From: Mermis nigrescens
Taxonomy: Eukaryota; Nematoda; Enoplea; Mermithida; Mermithidae
Assembly: GCA_036768485.1 (NCBI GenBank)
Contig: JAVLUZ010000142.1
Location: 21,046,290-21,110,289, forward strand
DNA: 64,000 bases
Direction of reading: 5' to 3'
Shown: positions 1-12,421 of the stretch, piece by piece
How the letters are laid out: each line of letters starts with the position of its first letter
How positions within the stretch are numbered: the first letter of the stretch is position 1
Position numbers and translations under genes: made by a program
Notes under the pieces: model-generated
Told to the model about the DNA's origin: nothing
Databases searched by the model: none
Seen by the model: the letters and a program-made list of their open reading frames with translations, nothing else

Positions 1-1055
1 ACCTTTCAATGGAGGATTCCGACCATCATACTACACGTAGAGCATGGGAATTCCGGAAGAGTTTGCCTACTATCTTGGGCCAACGAAGGGGGCGGCCGCC
101 CTCCCTAAATCCGCCCCTGGGGGCAGGGAAGTGAATAACATCTAATCTTCATAGTCTAAAATTTATTTGAGAAAAAAAAACAAAAAGTGCCTTTTGGGCT
201 AAAAATGGGAAGGGGCCGCACCCATTTTGTGGGGGTCAATAGTCATTCTGCGAGGTCAAAAGGACACGCATGTCCCCCATCCACTGTTACATCCCCTTTC
301 AGAGTAGGACGTCCTCCTAACCCCCAAAATTGTAATTTTTACGCCCTAGCCGATTTCTGGAATTAGGTAGCGTTTTTACACCATTTCAGGCGCTTTCTTG
401 GCATCTTTTGACAAAAAACAGAAGGACATACTACCTCATCCCCTGAATATGACCGACTAACCCCAGTCAAAATTTTGAAAATTTCAAAAATTAAAAAAAA
501 ATTAAAACATTTTTTAAAAAATTTAAAATTTTGAAATTTAAATTTAAAACTTAAAAAAATCAAAATTTAAAAAACACCAACTGCTATTATTGATTGATGC
601 ACATACAATATATTTATTCCTTTTTTAATAATGAACTGTTATTCATTGCGTTTCAACTTTTTTCCTTTCGATTTTATTCTCTTATTAAAAAAATTGTCCT
701 CTGAACAAACGAACGGAATATTTTACACGACTCTGATTAGTTTTTACAGGTCTTTTGATTTTTTTGTTACAAAATTCAGAAAAAACGATACTCTTCCGCT
801 TAAAATGCGGCCGAAATTCCCGAGTCCGACTTCCGAAGTGTTTTGTGACTTCTGCATTACACATTGTTAAATAATTATTACTTAATTACTAAAAACTTCC
901 ATTTAACGTGTCAATATGTCCCGTTTATAGGGGTTTGACACGGAAGGTCTGGATAGAAAATCGAACTTTAAAGTCGCCTATCCTTCAGCCTGTCACTACC
1001 AAGTGTTCATGCACGAGTTTTATTCGTGTGCCTTTAGGAAGAGAAAACTCGTTTG

Positions 1056-1128
1056 CATTGCGTAGGGTTCGAACCGTCAACCTTCTGCACCAGGTGCAAC
1101 GGTGTTTACCACTACGCCACAAGGCGTC
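1056..1128 (-). pseudogene. tRNA-like remnant (pol III A and B boxes)
   Basis: On the minus strand an A-box-like TGGCGTAGTGG is followed about 45 bases later by a B-box-like GGTTCGAACCC. The D arm nearly folds (GCGT/ACAC), but the T stem is poor, T33 of the anticodon loop is missing and the acceptor does not pair. It is a degenerate tRNA or the head of a tRNA-derived SINE, not a functional tRNA. Confidence 0.4.
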
Positions 1129-1426
1129 TATTATTTAATTACTACATTATTAAATATAAAAGTAAATAATTGGGTATTAATTAATTAGGTATATTAATGA
1201 CTATTTTGAAGCTTATATTAGCAAATTGTTTTGCGACAAATCAACGTTAAGTAAAAACGAGGCTTTTAAATTTTATTCGAAATACGATGACATACGGATT
1301 TCATACGAAGAACCAATTTAAAATCGTTGATCTCTTTTTTCACGCAGAATATTTTTGTAGAATTTTTCCTCCTGTTTTTATTTACTGAATCTTTTTATTT
1401 ATACATTCTTATTCGTCAGTCGCCAC

Positions 1427-1682
1427 CATAGAAAGGCAGCACCGAAATTCTGGGGAGGAGTAAAAAATTTCCAAAGGTCAAAAAATGGTCTTAAAAATGG
1501 TCGTATGGCGAAAAAACACAATTTTTCGACGTTTCTCATCGAGCACTATCCAATGGTATCAAAAAATCGCTAAAAAAGCAACAAAAAAATTCAAAATTTG
1601 AATTCTGGGGGGAGGTATTTTGATTTCTGGGGGGAGGGGTATTTCAACTTCTGGGGGTGCATACCCCCCACGCCCATGTGTG
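1427..1682 (+). mobile_element. hAT-type miniature element, family A copy 1
   Basis: Starts CATAG..GGCAGCACC and ends GCCCATGTGTG, so the termini are imperfect inverted repeats beginning with CA. It is flanked by the 8-bp duplication GTCGCCAC (1419-1426 and 1683-1690). The interior, with GTCGTATGGCGAAAA and GACGTTTCTCATCGAG, is shared by all copies. No coding capacity. Confidence 0.75.
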
Positions 1683-2477
1683 GTCGCCACTATACACGTA
1701 ACAGGGGATGGGGATTCCCCACCCAAAATAAGCAGTTGCCCCGACCCCCAAAGACAGAAAATTCTTGACCTCCCCGATTTTTGGAAAAATTAAATTTTTC
1801 GCCCTTTTTACGTATTTTTTGGCCGTTTGGGGCCGGGGTGGTCATCAACCCCTGAAATGGCCTAGGACCCCCACCCAAAATTTTGAGCCGTTACACGTAT
1901 GGTCGTCAGCACACCTGCGCAAAAGCCCACCCCAGCCCGTCCATGGAACGGGCTGACGCAAAAGCTGGACGGGCTGAAGGCATAGGTGGGCAGCACCAAA
2001 AGTCTAGGGGGTGCAAGCATAGGTGCACAAGGTCAGGGTCGGCAGGCGGGGGGGGAAACCCAAAAATTCAAAACACTTAATTTAACGTTCAGGATTTTTT
2101 TGCTGTTTCAATGATCAAAATGGTAAAATAGCCTACAAACGTTTTTTCGTGGTAATATCGCATTTTAAAAGCATTTTTAGTCTATTTTAACTGCATTATA
2201 TCACTTGTAAGTTATAATACTAAAGAATGCAAAAATTTATCAATTTTGGGCGCTTTTAGAGTAAAAAAATACTTAAAAGTACTAATCTGGCGCGAAGCGC
2301 CGGAAAAATTTTGACGTTTTCACTGCTTTTGACCTCGAAAATGATGCAAAAACGTTCCATCAGCTCAAAATCGCTGGACAGTGCCCGTCCGGCAGACCCT
2401 TCAAGGGTGAGTTATACCCCCTCACCCCCCTATGTGCATGTATGATCCACAGTCGATTGCTGTGTACCTAGTCTTAC

Positions 2478-2818
2478 CCGAGTGCCAACGAATCGATTGT
2501 AAAAAGCAACGGCCTTGCTATCCAATTCCTTAATGGGCCGGATTACGGTAATCGCATCATCGCTGGTGACGTCATCGATCAGTGTAAAGTGATCGGTGAG
2601 AGCCAGGCGCCTGGTCACCTGATCGCCGCGACCCAACGCGACGTTGATCAGGCATTTGGCCCCCAAAGACGAGCAAGAGTCGCCGGTCATTAAATAATCG
2701 AAACCGAGTTTTTTGGCGCAAAGAAGCAAAGCTCGCAGCTTTATCAGTGTAAAGAAGTCGAGTAAAGACGTTTCCGACTTTACACTACCGATTAGTGAAG
2801 AAAATCGATGCCAATTTC
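2478..2818 (-). CDS. CTU2: CTU2 exon 2 (conserved MTGDSCSSLG block)
   Basis: The acceptor TTTTTCAG at 2819-2821 gives phase-1 entry, matching exon 1, and the joined codon is AGA. It codes for SLIGSVKSETSLLDFF, KKLGFDYLMTGDS, INVALGRGD and AVAFYNRF, which line up with the C-terminal half of CTU2 proteins. It ends at CGG|GTAAGA in phase 0. GC content rises sharply here compared with the flanking repeats, as expected of an exon. Confidence 0.9.
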
Positions 2819-5800
2819 CTGAAAAAGCGACAATTTACCAGTACAAAAAACGTCATAATTTCGTTAGTAAGAATTTAGGGCATTTTTTACGAAAACCCGC
2901 TTTTTCGAGCCATTTCAAAGTTTTCCGATTTTAACAGCCAGGACGAGGTATTTCATCCAATTTCTGATTAAATATTCGCGCCATATACTCATTATTGACT
3001 ATATTTTGTTCAATTTACCAGATTTTTCTTATTTGTTTCAAAGTTTTCTCATGCTTCTGTGTAGAAAACAGTAAATCAGAAACGTCAAAAATAGTGTTTT
3101 TTACAACGTCGTTTTTGAGCCCAAAAGCACGTTTACAAGCTTTTATATTTCATTCCAAAATTTTCGTGCTGCGCGTAGCGTCATTTAAGGGCCTTTTTTA
3201 CGTCATCGACATCAGAATGCATAAAGTGCAGCTTAACTCACAATCCCATGCTAATCTCAAGCGCCTTTGCTAAATTTCATACTATTTTTACCATTTTATT
3301 ATATTATAATTCATATTTTCGGCATTAAATTCTTTTTTTCATCAACCTGAGGGACTCTAAGCGTAGGTGGGCGGCACCAAAATTCTAGGGGGTGCAATAT
3401 TTTTCAAAGGTCAAAAATAGACTTAGAAATGGAGGTATGGCGAAAAACACCATTTTTCAACGTTTCTCATCGAACACTATCCATTGGCACCAAAAATTGC
3501 GAAAAAAAACCAAAAAAATTTTCAAAAATCGAATTCTGGGGGGTATTTGGTTTCTCGAAAGGTGCCAATTACACCCCCAAACCCTACACGCCCAGGTGTG
3601 ATTCTAAGGCGTAAAACATCCTATATGCATGCGAAAATAGGGAATCGCACTCTTACATAACACAGGGGATTTGAAGGATCTCCCAACCAAGGTCGGTCGC
3701 CCCGCATCCTCTTAAGTCAGAAAATTTCGACCCTTCCTACGCGTGGACATAGGGAGGAGTGAGAGGAGGTATTACCCTTCCCTCAGACTTTTAAAATCCA
3801 GTAACTGTCAAGCGATTTTTGTGAAACATAAGTTAGTGTCTAAAAAAAATTTTGATTCTATAGTGAAAAAATGCAGCTCTGTTAACCAAATGTTCAGTCA
3901 ACCTGGTTAGTTTATAGCAAAAGTATTGATTTTTCCACTATCTTACAACTTTTGACGATTGTTTGCCACATGATAGTGAATTATCCACCCCTAATAACAT
4001 TGCCTAAAATAAGCAATTTTTCAAAAGAAAATTATTTGAGATCTAAGGAATAACATTTTCATATGCTTAAATAGATAACAAAATCAATATATTATCTAGT
4101 AAAATGCACGTCATCGTGAGCTATGCTTACTATGCGACCGTCTACAAATTTCACCCCCTCTGGCCATCCCAACCTTTCGCACCTACGTCCCCCCACCGAT
4201 TTTTGACGAAAAATTTCGTTTTGTTGACCATTATTAGTTGTTTTTTTAATTTGGCCAAAAATAGGACGTTCGTCGACCTCTCCCTCTTGAAAATGGTTAG
4301 GAGCCATGCATGTTGGGGGAGGGAAGTTTGGGGGATGGGGTTTGAGAATTGGCGATTTTTTGAAAGTTCCAAATTGAAAAAAGATGCTTTTTAGCGTTTT
4401 TAGCTTGAAATGTTGCCATGTTTTTATGCTTTGGAAAGATAGAGCATTGTCAGAAATGCTGAAAAACGATGTTTTTGACGCATACCCACCATTTTTGGAC
4501 CTAAAAAGGCACTTTATAATTTCAACCCCCCAGAATTCAATTGCTGTGCATGTTAGGAGCCCTCTAAAAATTTCGATCCCTTGTATGTTTGATCGCGTCT
4601 CTGGTTAGAACCTGGTCAGACCCATCGCAAATTTTGTAGTTCCCCCTCGACCTCACAAAGCAACTGTTGAAATTTCGTCTTTTTTGGCCAATTAATTGCC
4701 AGTAAAGAGCTTGCCGTAAGCGAAAAAATTCGGATTTCAGCCCTTAGCTATTTTTCCTAACCTAGAAAAAAATTTCGAACCTGTAGAATTTCGGACTTAC
4801 CTCTAAAAAACATTTAGGGTAAAAAAAGTGCAGAAAAATTCATGGTAGATGCGAAAGCAATAATTTCCAACGTTTCTAATCGGAGTCTTACCATTGACAT
4901 CGAAACGTCGTTATCAAATGATATTTTAAAAATTTAATTCTGGGGTACCTATTTCGAATTTTAAGGAGTCTTGCCCCAACTCTTAAATCCATGCGAGGTG
5001 GTGTTGCGTAAGACTAAAAATTGTTAGTCATGGGATCGTCCAAAAGAATTTTAATTTACAGAAATTGCATCACAACCTACCATTCAACAAATTCTACCCA
5101 GATTTCCTGCTTATCAGTATATCAAATTTAATCAACTAGTCAAATGACTGTTTTAAGATTAGTATGTATATGTGAGATATTTCATATTCTAATTTGGCTG
5201 TCTCGGTAGCAAAACAGAAAATTGAATGATAAATGTTATCACCGGCATACATGACCTTGCCTGGGTTCCTTCAACCACACGCGGGAATGGGGAGGGTAGG
5301 GGGCTTTGGGTTAAGACCCGCCGAAAATTTGGTAGACCCCCCAGTCAATAGATCCCCAGAATCAAATGCTCGGCACGTTTTTCCTAATTTTTGACAGTTA
5401 TATACCGTCCTCTAGACCCCATAGAATCAGGTCGCTGCCAAACATGATCTTACGGGGGTTTGAAGGGATTTACACACTTCCCCTCCCAGCAAAATTTTAA
5501 GCCCTAGAAATTTGAATTCACGATTTTTCAAGTTTCAAAAGAATTCGTAAGAAATATCTGTTTTATGCGCTTATATGTAGCTATCTGCTTGCTCAAAAGT
5601 TTTAAATTTTCGAATTTTCGTTGCTTCGCGCCATATACTCATTTTTTGACTATATTTTGTTCAATATATTCGCGTTTTTTGAATTTATTTCAAATTTTTT
5701 TCGTTTTCAATCTATAGAAAGACAAAGCATCGTCTAAAACGTCAAAAAACCACGTTTTGAAACGTATCCACTCAAAATATGAGAATAAGCGCCGAACATT

Positions 5801-8068
5801 TGACATTATAGAGCAAAGAGATGGCTCAAAATGCATAAAACAGTACATTTCCAACGAATGTTTTGAATACTTTTCAGAAAGGAGGGGTGAAACCACCTCC
5901 CACCCAAAAAATTGTGTATTTTTTATCCAACCACAGCCACAACAAGCAACACGATTTTGACGAATTTTCAAAAAAAAGCTGCGCATCATTGAAGTCAAGC
6001 TCATACATGCACATAGGGAAGGGGGTGAGGAGAGAGGGGTGTATTACCCCCGCTAAAGGGTCCAAAACCTGGGTACTGTCGAGCAATTTGAGCCAGAAAT
6101 GGCGTATTTTCAAGCGATTCCGAAGTACAAATGACCAAAAACATAATTTACTGCAGCAGAAATCCTGGATTTCACTCCTCCCTGACCCAAAATCTTAATT
6201 GTACCTAAACGACCTGACTGTGTGCAGCTATGGTCAAGCTGCTCACTGATTGACAAATACCTCCTTCAATATTAAAACTTTATAACTGGAATAGGCGGAT
6301 TAAAAGAATCATATGCTAAATTTTAGGTCCATAGTTAACAAACGCTTGCATTGAAACAACCGAGGAAAACTAGCGATTGACCAACATTAAGTCCGATTTA
6401 ACGATTAAAATCCCATATGAAGAGTACAAATCAGCCACATTAGAATCCGAGGGAAGCACGAAATTTTAAGTATTCAAACAGCACGCCTGGAGCCATACAA
6501 ATAGGTGATGTTCAGTGGCGGATTCAGGATTTTCCTAAGGGGGGGCGAAACCCCGACGTGGGCGGAAAAATTAGCCGTTTTAACCCGAAAATCGCTATAA
6601 ATCGCTCAAAAATCCTCAATTTTGCGCACCATTTTGGGCCAATGGGGGGCGGCCAACCCACCCCCGCCTCCCCCTAAATCCGCCCCTGGTGATGTTACTA
6701 ATTCTGAAAGGGAGTGTTCATGTTTTTACGCGATCGCGACGCAGTCATATCGTCGTAAAAAAACTTCATCGTTAAAATAGACATGATCGAGCATTAAATA
6801 TGCGACTCCTGCATGGATTTCGCTAAGAGCTAATCATTCCTTGATTTCATACTGAACATGGGCGTGGGGATTTTAGGGGCGGGTCCCAGTGGGTCGGTTC
6901 CAAAAATAAAAATTTACATCACATTTTTTTAGTTTTAATAATTTTAATAATTTTAAATTTCCACTAAAAAAATTAATAATTCAAAAAAATCAAACAAACT
7001 GCCAAAAAATGCAAGTACAATTGAATTCTGAAGGTCTCGACAAATGTGGGCGGTGGGTCCGCCGGATTTTAGGGGGTCCAGCGGGCCCGCTCGCCCATGT
7101 GTGAGTAGAAGCCAATCCTACATGCAGCTTACAATTGTTTTAAATTTCTGAAAAGTAGCTAAGATTTTGTTCCTTATTCTTCCAGCTTTTATTAAAAAAC
7201 GAAAATTTAAGTTTCAAGAAGAATTTGAGCATTCTTTCCACGAAACAATTTTCAGTTTTGACTCTTGCGTTAAATTATCTAGAAAATATTCGAGCGTTAT
7301 TATTAAAATATTATTAAAGAAATGATATTAAGACAAAAGAGTCAATCATTCAAGGCTAAAGCAGGGCAGGTTATAAGAAAGCATTCGAATTTCAGTTGAG
7401 CTAATTCGAATCATTTATCATATCTTTTATTTGTTGATTGCCTCAATTTAACGCTTTATCAATTAAAATTTGATTGAGTCCAGTTGTTTTTATTAATAAA
7501 TAAAGCGGCTCAAGTCATTAAATTCAATTTTGACAGTTCGTTCAAATTTTAACTGACCTACATAATTTAATTGATCTAAATCAACACTCAGCTTACTCGA
7601 ATGCACTAGCTCAAGCTCGTCTTGGTCGTAATGTCTAGCATCGTATGCTTGAAACGCCCTATCGAATAGAATCGTTGGCAAAGACGCAACAAAAAAGTCA
7701 AATTGAGTGGGCGTTTTTGCCAAAAATTGGCCGAAAAAATGCGAATCGGTCTGAGTTGGTTTTTCTTGCTCTATCAAATGTAAAAAAGTGGGTTCGATTT
7801 TTAGGCGCTTATCATCCGCGGCCCTTGTCGACTCAATAACGAGGCTCGATAAGGCTGAACTGCTAGGGCCGCCGCTCAAAGCGATTAAAACCCGCGGAGT
7901 TTGCGATTTGGACTGGGACGGATTTTTGAAAATTTTCCGCTTGCCCAAAGTGGCCCGGAAGCGATGAGTGACGTAGTGCAAGAAGCAGCCTTCGCAATAA
8001 GGGTCTTTGCCGTTCAGGGTCACACGACATTGGGTCGACGAACATTTAATGCAGCAGCCCCGACGCAT
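2478..8068 (-). CDS. CTU2: CTU2, cytoplasmic tRNA 2-thiolation subunit 2 (two exons, 3' incomplete)
   Basis: CTU2/Ncs2 acts in the cytosol with CTU1/Ncs6 and the sulfur carrier URM1 to thiolate the wobble uridine (mcm5s2U34) of Lys, Glu and Gln tRNAs. Two exons join in phase 1 (8068-7597 and 2818-2478), giving about 271 codons. Seen in the product: an N-terminal pair of CxxC motifs (residues 6-9 and 25-28), a PP-loop-like SGGPSSS at residues 65-71, and in exon 2 the family stretch around MTGDSCSSLG, then ALGRGD, then a VIRPIK..D..AVAFYNR block. The last exon ends in phase 0 at a GTAAGA donor right after the FYNRF block. CTU2 proteins normally continue with another conserved block and a zinc-binding tail. 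No exon for these was recognised between 1 and 2477, so the 3' end probably lies left of the window. Family assignment is firm; completeness is not. Confidence 0.92.
3361..3600 (+). mobile_element. hAT-type miniature element, family A copy 2
   Basis: CGTAGGTGGGCGGCACC to CGCCCAGGTGTG, with near-identical flanks ACTCTAAG and ATTCTAAG. The interior is as in copy 1. It sits inside CTU2 intron 1. Confidence 0.7.
6513..6688 (+). mobile_element. hAT-type miniature element, family C, intact 176 bp
   Basis: Termini are CAGTGGCGGATTCAGG and CCTAAATCCGCCCCTG (inverted repeats), with a perfect 8-bp target duplication GTGATGTT (6505-6512 and 6689-6696). Non-coding. Related longer copies lie at 52325-52754, 60069-60574, 60711-60899 and 61428-62082. 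Confidence 0.85.
7597..8068 (-). CDS. CTU2: CTU2 exon 1 (N-terminal Cys motifs and PP-loop)
   Basis: Starts at ATG (8068-8066), with an in-frame TGA only three codons upstream, so this ATG is the likely start. It codes for 157 residues plus one base. It contains CIKC, CEGC, the conserved HRFRATLGK segment and SGGPSSS. It ends at a consensus donor TCGA|GTAAGC in phase 1. The frame stays open past the donor to 7493, which would read through into intron; the phase match to exon 2 argues for the splice. Confidence 0.9.
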
Positions 8069-10168
8069 AGTGCCTCAAGCTGCAGTCAGTCAAAGTCAAC
8101 ATAATTTACATGACTCATGCAGGCACGTGATCTTGATGGGTTTTGGGAATTCATGACCCCCAATTTTGAGTTTATTGGAAAAAATCGTAGAAAAGGTGTC
8201 GTATCAAGCGTTTTAGCTATTTTGCGGCTCAAAAGCGCCTCGCGCCATGTATTAATTTTTTGAGTATATTTTGTTCAATTCGCTCGATTTTTTCACTTTT
8301 ATTCTACATACTCTCGTTTTTATGTTGAAAAACAGCGCCATTAGAAACGCCAGAAATTATGTTTTCCACGCATATCCATCCATCGTTTTTGAGCCCAACA
8401 AAGGCACTATAAGAAATTTTTGTTCTCAACCCCAGAATTCCCACGCTGAGCATGCGTCTGTCTATAAATACGCAATAAGCATAAGTCAAAACCAGGCCCA
8501 GACAGCTACGTGGGGGTTTCCGGGTCTAAACCACCCAAAATAGAAAAATGAGACAAAATAACGGCCAAAATATACGAATATCGGAAATTTTCTTCAAAAG
8601 TGCTTGAAATAAGAAAGGAAGCAGTGAATTGGCGGAATTCCGGCACTATTTTAGCATTTGCTCTGGCGGATTTAGAGAAGGGCATAGGTGGCCGCCCCTT
8701 CTGTCGCCAAAAAATATTTGGGCGAAACGAAAAAAAGATTAGTAATTTTTAACGATTTTTGCCATTTTTATTATGATTTTTCGAATTTTTCCGCGCTTCG
8801 CGCCGATATAGTACTCAAATGACATTTATTGACTCTCTTTGCGCTCTAAAACGCTTGAATTTAGGTTAGAAGAGTAGCTATTGTCCAGATTGGCCGGTTT
8901 TTTCGGTGATTTCTGTCGATTTCTGCATTAATTTTACGATTTTTCATAAGAAACCTTCATGATGAAAATTTGTAAACTTTTTTACTTTTTTGCATCAGAT
9001 CTAATTCCCCTACAAAAAGACAGCAAAAAATAGGTACTTTAAGCATAATATACGAATTTTTTGACAATGCTTGACACTTTGAAAAAATTTTGGATTTCGC
9101 CCCCCCCTCATAAAATTCTGGATCCGCCACTGAGCATTTGTACCATCTTTTGAGGCAATTTTGGCTCAAAAAAGCTCTATCGCTGACTCCCCATATCCGC
9201 TGACCCCTCCATATCAGCCATAGTTGATGCTGCGCCAAAACTTTCAGGTCAAAAACTTGAAAATCAAAAAAAGTACCGCCAAATTAACGAAAGATGCAAA
9301 AATAACATTTTCGACATTTCTTACCTACCAAACCATTTAATTAAATCATGTAATTAAATTGAAAATTAAATTATATTACTGAATTTTAAAAAAATATTTC
9401 CATCAGCGAAAAATCGCAAACGAAAAAACTTTCAAATTCAATCCGAAAAAAGGCTTCATCGGAAAATCGGGGAAGGCAAAAGAATAAATGTATTTGGGGG
9501 AAGAGAAAATCGAATTGTGTTGAGATCTGATGTGAATGTGGGGGGGCGCAAGGAAGTATTCGCGTATGGTTGTTGCAAGATACGAAAGTACGAGCGGAGC
9601 ATAGATGCAAATCGTGAACTAAAAATATTTTTAAAAAATTCAAATTCAAAGAAAGCATCACTTCGCATGACGACCTGAAATTCATAGAATTGCTGAACGG
9701 AGTGGCAACTTCATTTTCTAATCCGATTCGAGCACTTTTACATAAGTTTTTATTTTCATGAACTCTTGCATAAATTTGGCCATACTTTACCTGAAAAATT
9801 TCCCATTTATGTATTTTATCCGAGTCTTAACCCTCCTGTTACCAAGGGGTCACGGACCCTACACTTACCAAGGACTAGATCGAAAATCTAGTCATTGGGG
9901 AGATAACAAAAGTGAATATAAATATACAATTCTAGTAGCCAAGAGCATGAGAATTTCAAAAATGTCATTAAGCTTGCACAAAACTGAAAACCAATTGAAA
10001 GAAACGTATTTGAGCATTCAAAAATGTGTAAAAAATGCGATCTGCGACACGCGTAACACATGTTATAAAATCATGAAATCAAGCTTAATTTATGCCTTAC
10101 AGTAGACTGCAAAAAACAGGCAACTAGATCCTTGATCTAGAGCTCGGTAAAAGAAGGCTTGACCCCCA

Positions 10169-10424
10169 CCATAGGTGGGCAGTACAGAAATTCTGGAGGG
10201 AGGTTGAAAAAATTTCCAAAGGTCAAAAATGGTCTTAAAAGTGGTCGTATGGCGAAAAACACCATTTTTCGACGTTTCTCATTTAGCATTATCCAATAGC
10301 ATCAAAAAATCGCTGAAAAGCAAAGAAAAGTTTCAAAATCTGAATTCTGGGGGGTATTTTGATTTCTGTGGGAGGTATTTAAACTTCTGGGGTGCATACC
10401 CCCAGACCCCCCCACACCCACGAA
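10169..10424 (+). mobile_element. hAT-type miniature element, family A copy 3
   Basis: CCATAGGTGGGCAGTAC at the left end, the same interior (GTCGTATGGCGAAAAACACC, GACGTTTCTCAT) and a terminal C-rich stretch ending near CCCACGAATG. The right end is eroded and no clear target duplication is seen. Confidence 0.6.
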
Positions 10425-11188
10425 TGCCCCCCACCCCAATTCCTAATTGTTTGTCTGGCGACCAGTGATAATTGAATCATGTGCTCTAAATTTACTTGCT
10501 TAGCAAAATTTGATTCTAATTGATATAGAACTATTATGCTGCGCGCGTAAGACTTTTCTTTTAATTACGTTTTCCAAATCAAAACGTTCGTGCAATTGAC
10601 CGTATTGCGCAGGATAAGGAAAAAATTTGCACTTAATATTTGCCAAAAATGCTCTTTTTAACGCGGGACACGTTCCCATCGCGAAAACTTCATTATCACC
10701 ATCTAGTTAGTTATAAAAACCGGAATTTTTCGGGAAAACCCGATTCGATCGATGATAAGCGCCGCGCGCGAATAGAAAAACCGAGCTGGCCAATAATGCA
10801 TGCTGAAATTATCGATTATTTACCTCATTAAAAACCCAATTCTCGCGTAACCCAAATATTTTATTATTGAATAGAACAAATGTATACATTACGCAATGAC
10901 TTTTTTGTGACGCATTAACGCACGAATAAACAAACATCGTAAAAGTATGCACATATAATTATCGCGTGCATATTTGAATACGCAAATAACTCAATTAAGA
11001 AAAAACCATCACCAAATCGAATGATTTAAATAGGAAAAACGAGAAAAGCTATTATTACAATGTAGCACTTCGGATATATATACCCCCTCGTTGTTGGCAA
11101 TCGATTGAAAGGTGAATGTGTAGCGAGGGAAGAAAATATGATTGGCCGAAAAGATGGCCAAAATTTTTGGCCCACCTAAGAATAGGGG

Positions 11189-11276
11189 TAATGGCGAGCA
11201 TACCTGGCGTGGGGGGGTTTGATGGTATGCACCCCCCAAATACAAAAATACCCCCAGAAACCAAAATACCCCCAGG
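11189..11276 (-). mobile_element. Truncated family A miniature element
   Basis: Carries only the C-rich terminal third of family A in minus orientation: GGCGTGGGGGGG, ATGCACCCCCC, then two AAAATACCCCC units. The rest is missing. Confidence 0.5.
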
Positions 11277-12271
11277 TAGGCTCAAGAGACTGACTTTTTC
11301 GAAGTTCGGCTTATTTGGTTTCCAGTTGTTTTCGTTATTTTTTTACTTTTTCTTATTTTTTATTTTTATTTTTTTATTTTTTATTTTTTTCGGCTTATCC
11401 CACTTTTTCATTGGAATCTCCAAAGTTTTATTTGTTTTCAAAACGAACGTGCGACGCGCAAATAACGAATCCCCTGACGAAAGACATGTTCGAAGGAGGA
11501 ATTTCGCAGTAAATATTGAAAAATTCGAAATTTTTAGCTCTCCACAAATTTCAGAAAATTTCAGCAAAAAATTCTAAAAATATGAGATCCGCTACGCCCA
11601 TATGCGGTCTGCGCCATATGGACAACAACCAAATTCTGAGGGGGGTCCAATCGGCAAAATCGCTAGAAAAAGCGCCAAAACTTCAAACCTGACGGGTCTA
11701 TCAGATTATCGGGGTCCAGAACCCAAAGGAAGACCACCACGCTTATACGTGAAGTCTACGCCCAAAAAATTGATTCAAAATTTCGGACGCGCGTGAAGCC
11801 GGCTAAGCAACCAGTGGAACATCAAATTTTGATTTAAAAAACGACAAAAATGCATAAGCCCTAAAAAATTAAAGTTTCGCCAAATGCCGGAAAATAGGAT
11901 AATAAGGAACTCAATTTTCGGGGGATGGCTCCACCCAACTTTAGTTTTTTGGGACAATAAATTTGGCAAAAAAACCCAACACTTAGCTTTTCGGGACGAT
12001 AAATTTGAGAAATAAATTTGGAAAAACCACGCCCATGCGAAGCAAGCGTACTGTAACATATTCACAATAAATATCGATCGATTATCCTAATAACGTAATT
12101 AACGAACATCCGATCCGACGCACAAAAACGAAAAATATATTTACGAAATAAGATTCGACGATAAATTCATTCAATAAATAAACAACTAAACTAATAGGAT
12201 TGTTGCATGTAATGAAAAACAGAAGCCAAAGTTCCGGGAAGGAAAAAATGAGCGGAACGGCCCGCCGGGCG

Positions 12272-12421
12272 TTATTTTTTCGCCTGCGCTTTTTCGGTCA
12301 TCGGAGTGGCCGGCGCGCTTCCGGCCGCCGACGCGGCCGATCCGGCTCCGGCGCCGGATCCGTCGACCCCTTCGTTCGTCGGCGCGTTGAACTGCGTTGA
12401 CGCGGATGTAGATATTTTTGA
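12272..12421 (-). CDS. TPD52: TPD52 exon 4 (C terminus and stop)
   Basis: Acceptor TTTTAAG|TCA, phase 0 in. The first residues SKISTSASTQ continue the GIK of exon 3 as in other family members. The rest is low-complexity Gly/Ala/Ser (GSGAGAGSAASAAGS) and ends EKAQAKK, TAA at 12274-12272. It is far more GC-rich than its surroundings. Confidence 0.9.
   Translation of the reverse strand, partial: SKISTSASTQFNAPTNEGVDGSGAGAGSAASAAGSAPATPMTEKAQAKK

Larger units (their letters stand above)
1..2477. other. Repeat-rich left edge, no further CTU2 exon recognised
   Basis: 1-130 is the end of a CAGTGG/CCGCCCCTG-type element. 480-560 is an A/T homopolymer-rich stretch. 1056-1128 is a tRNA-like remnant. 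1427-1682 is a hAT-type miniature element, followed by family G (1688-1905). The stretch 630-870 is open on the plus strand (79 codons) but resembles nothing known. I found no match to the expected CTU2 C-terminal block. Confidence 0.5.
2819..7596 (-). other. CTU2 intron 1 (4.8 kb, repeat-filled)
   Basis: No coding signal was found. It holds a hAT-type miniature element (3361-3600), part of repeat family G (3653-3735), several family F pieces (4300-4610, 5610-6020) and an intact CAGTGG-ended element (6513-6688). The segment about 3830-4075 is related in inverted orientation to 21700-21900. Confidence 0.6.
8069..12271. other. Intergenic repeats between CTU2 and TPD52
   Basis: Holds family F (about 8145-8470), fragments of family C (8650-8720, 9105-9135) and family E (about 9100-9235), a hAT-type family A copy (10169-10424) and a partial copy in the other orientation (11189-11276). 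11330-11395 is a T-rich tract. No reading frame here resembles a protein I recognise. No clear promoter for CTU2 (expected just right of 8068) is visible. Confidence 0.5.

Noticed and set aside
631..870. 79-codon plus-strand frame ending near the left edge
   Set aside because: Low complexity at the start, no recognisable motif, and it sits among repeats; could be chance in AT-rich DNA.
10640..10831. 63-codon plus-strand frame in slightly less repetitive DNA
   Set aside because: Basic, no motif recognised and no neighbouring exon; not enough to call a gene.
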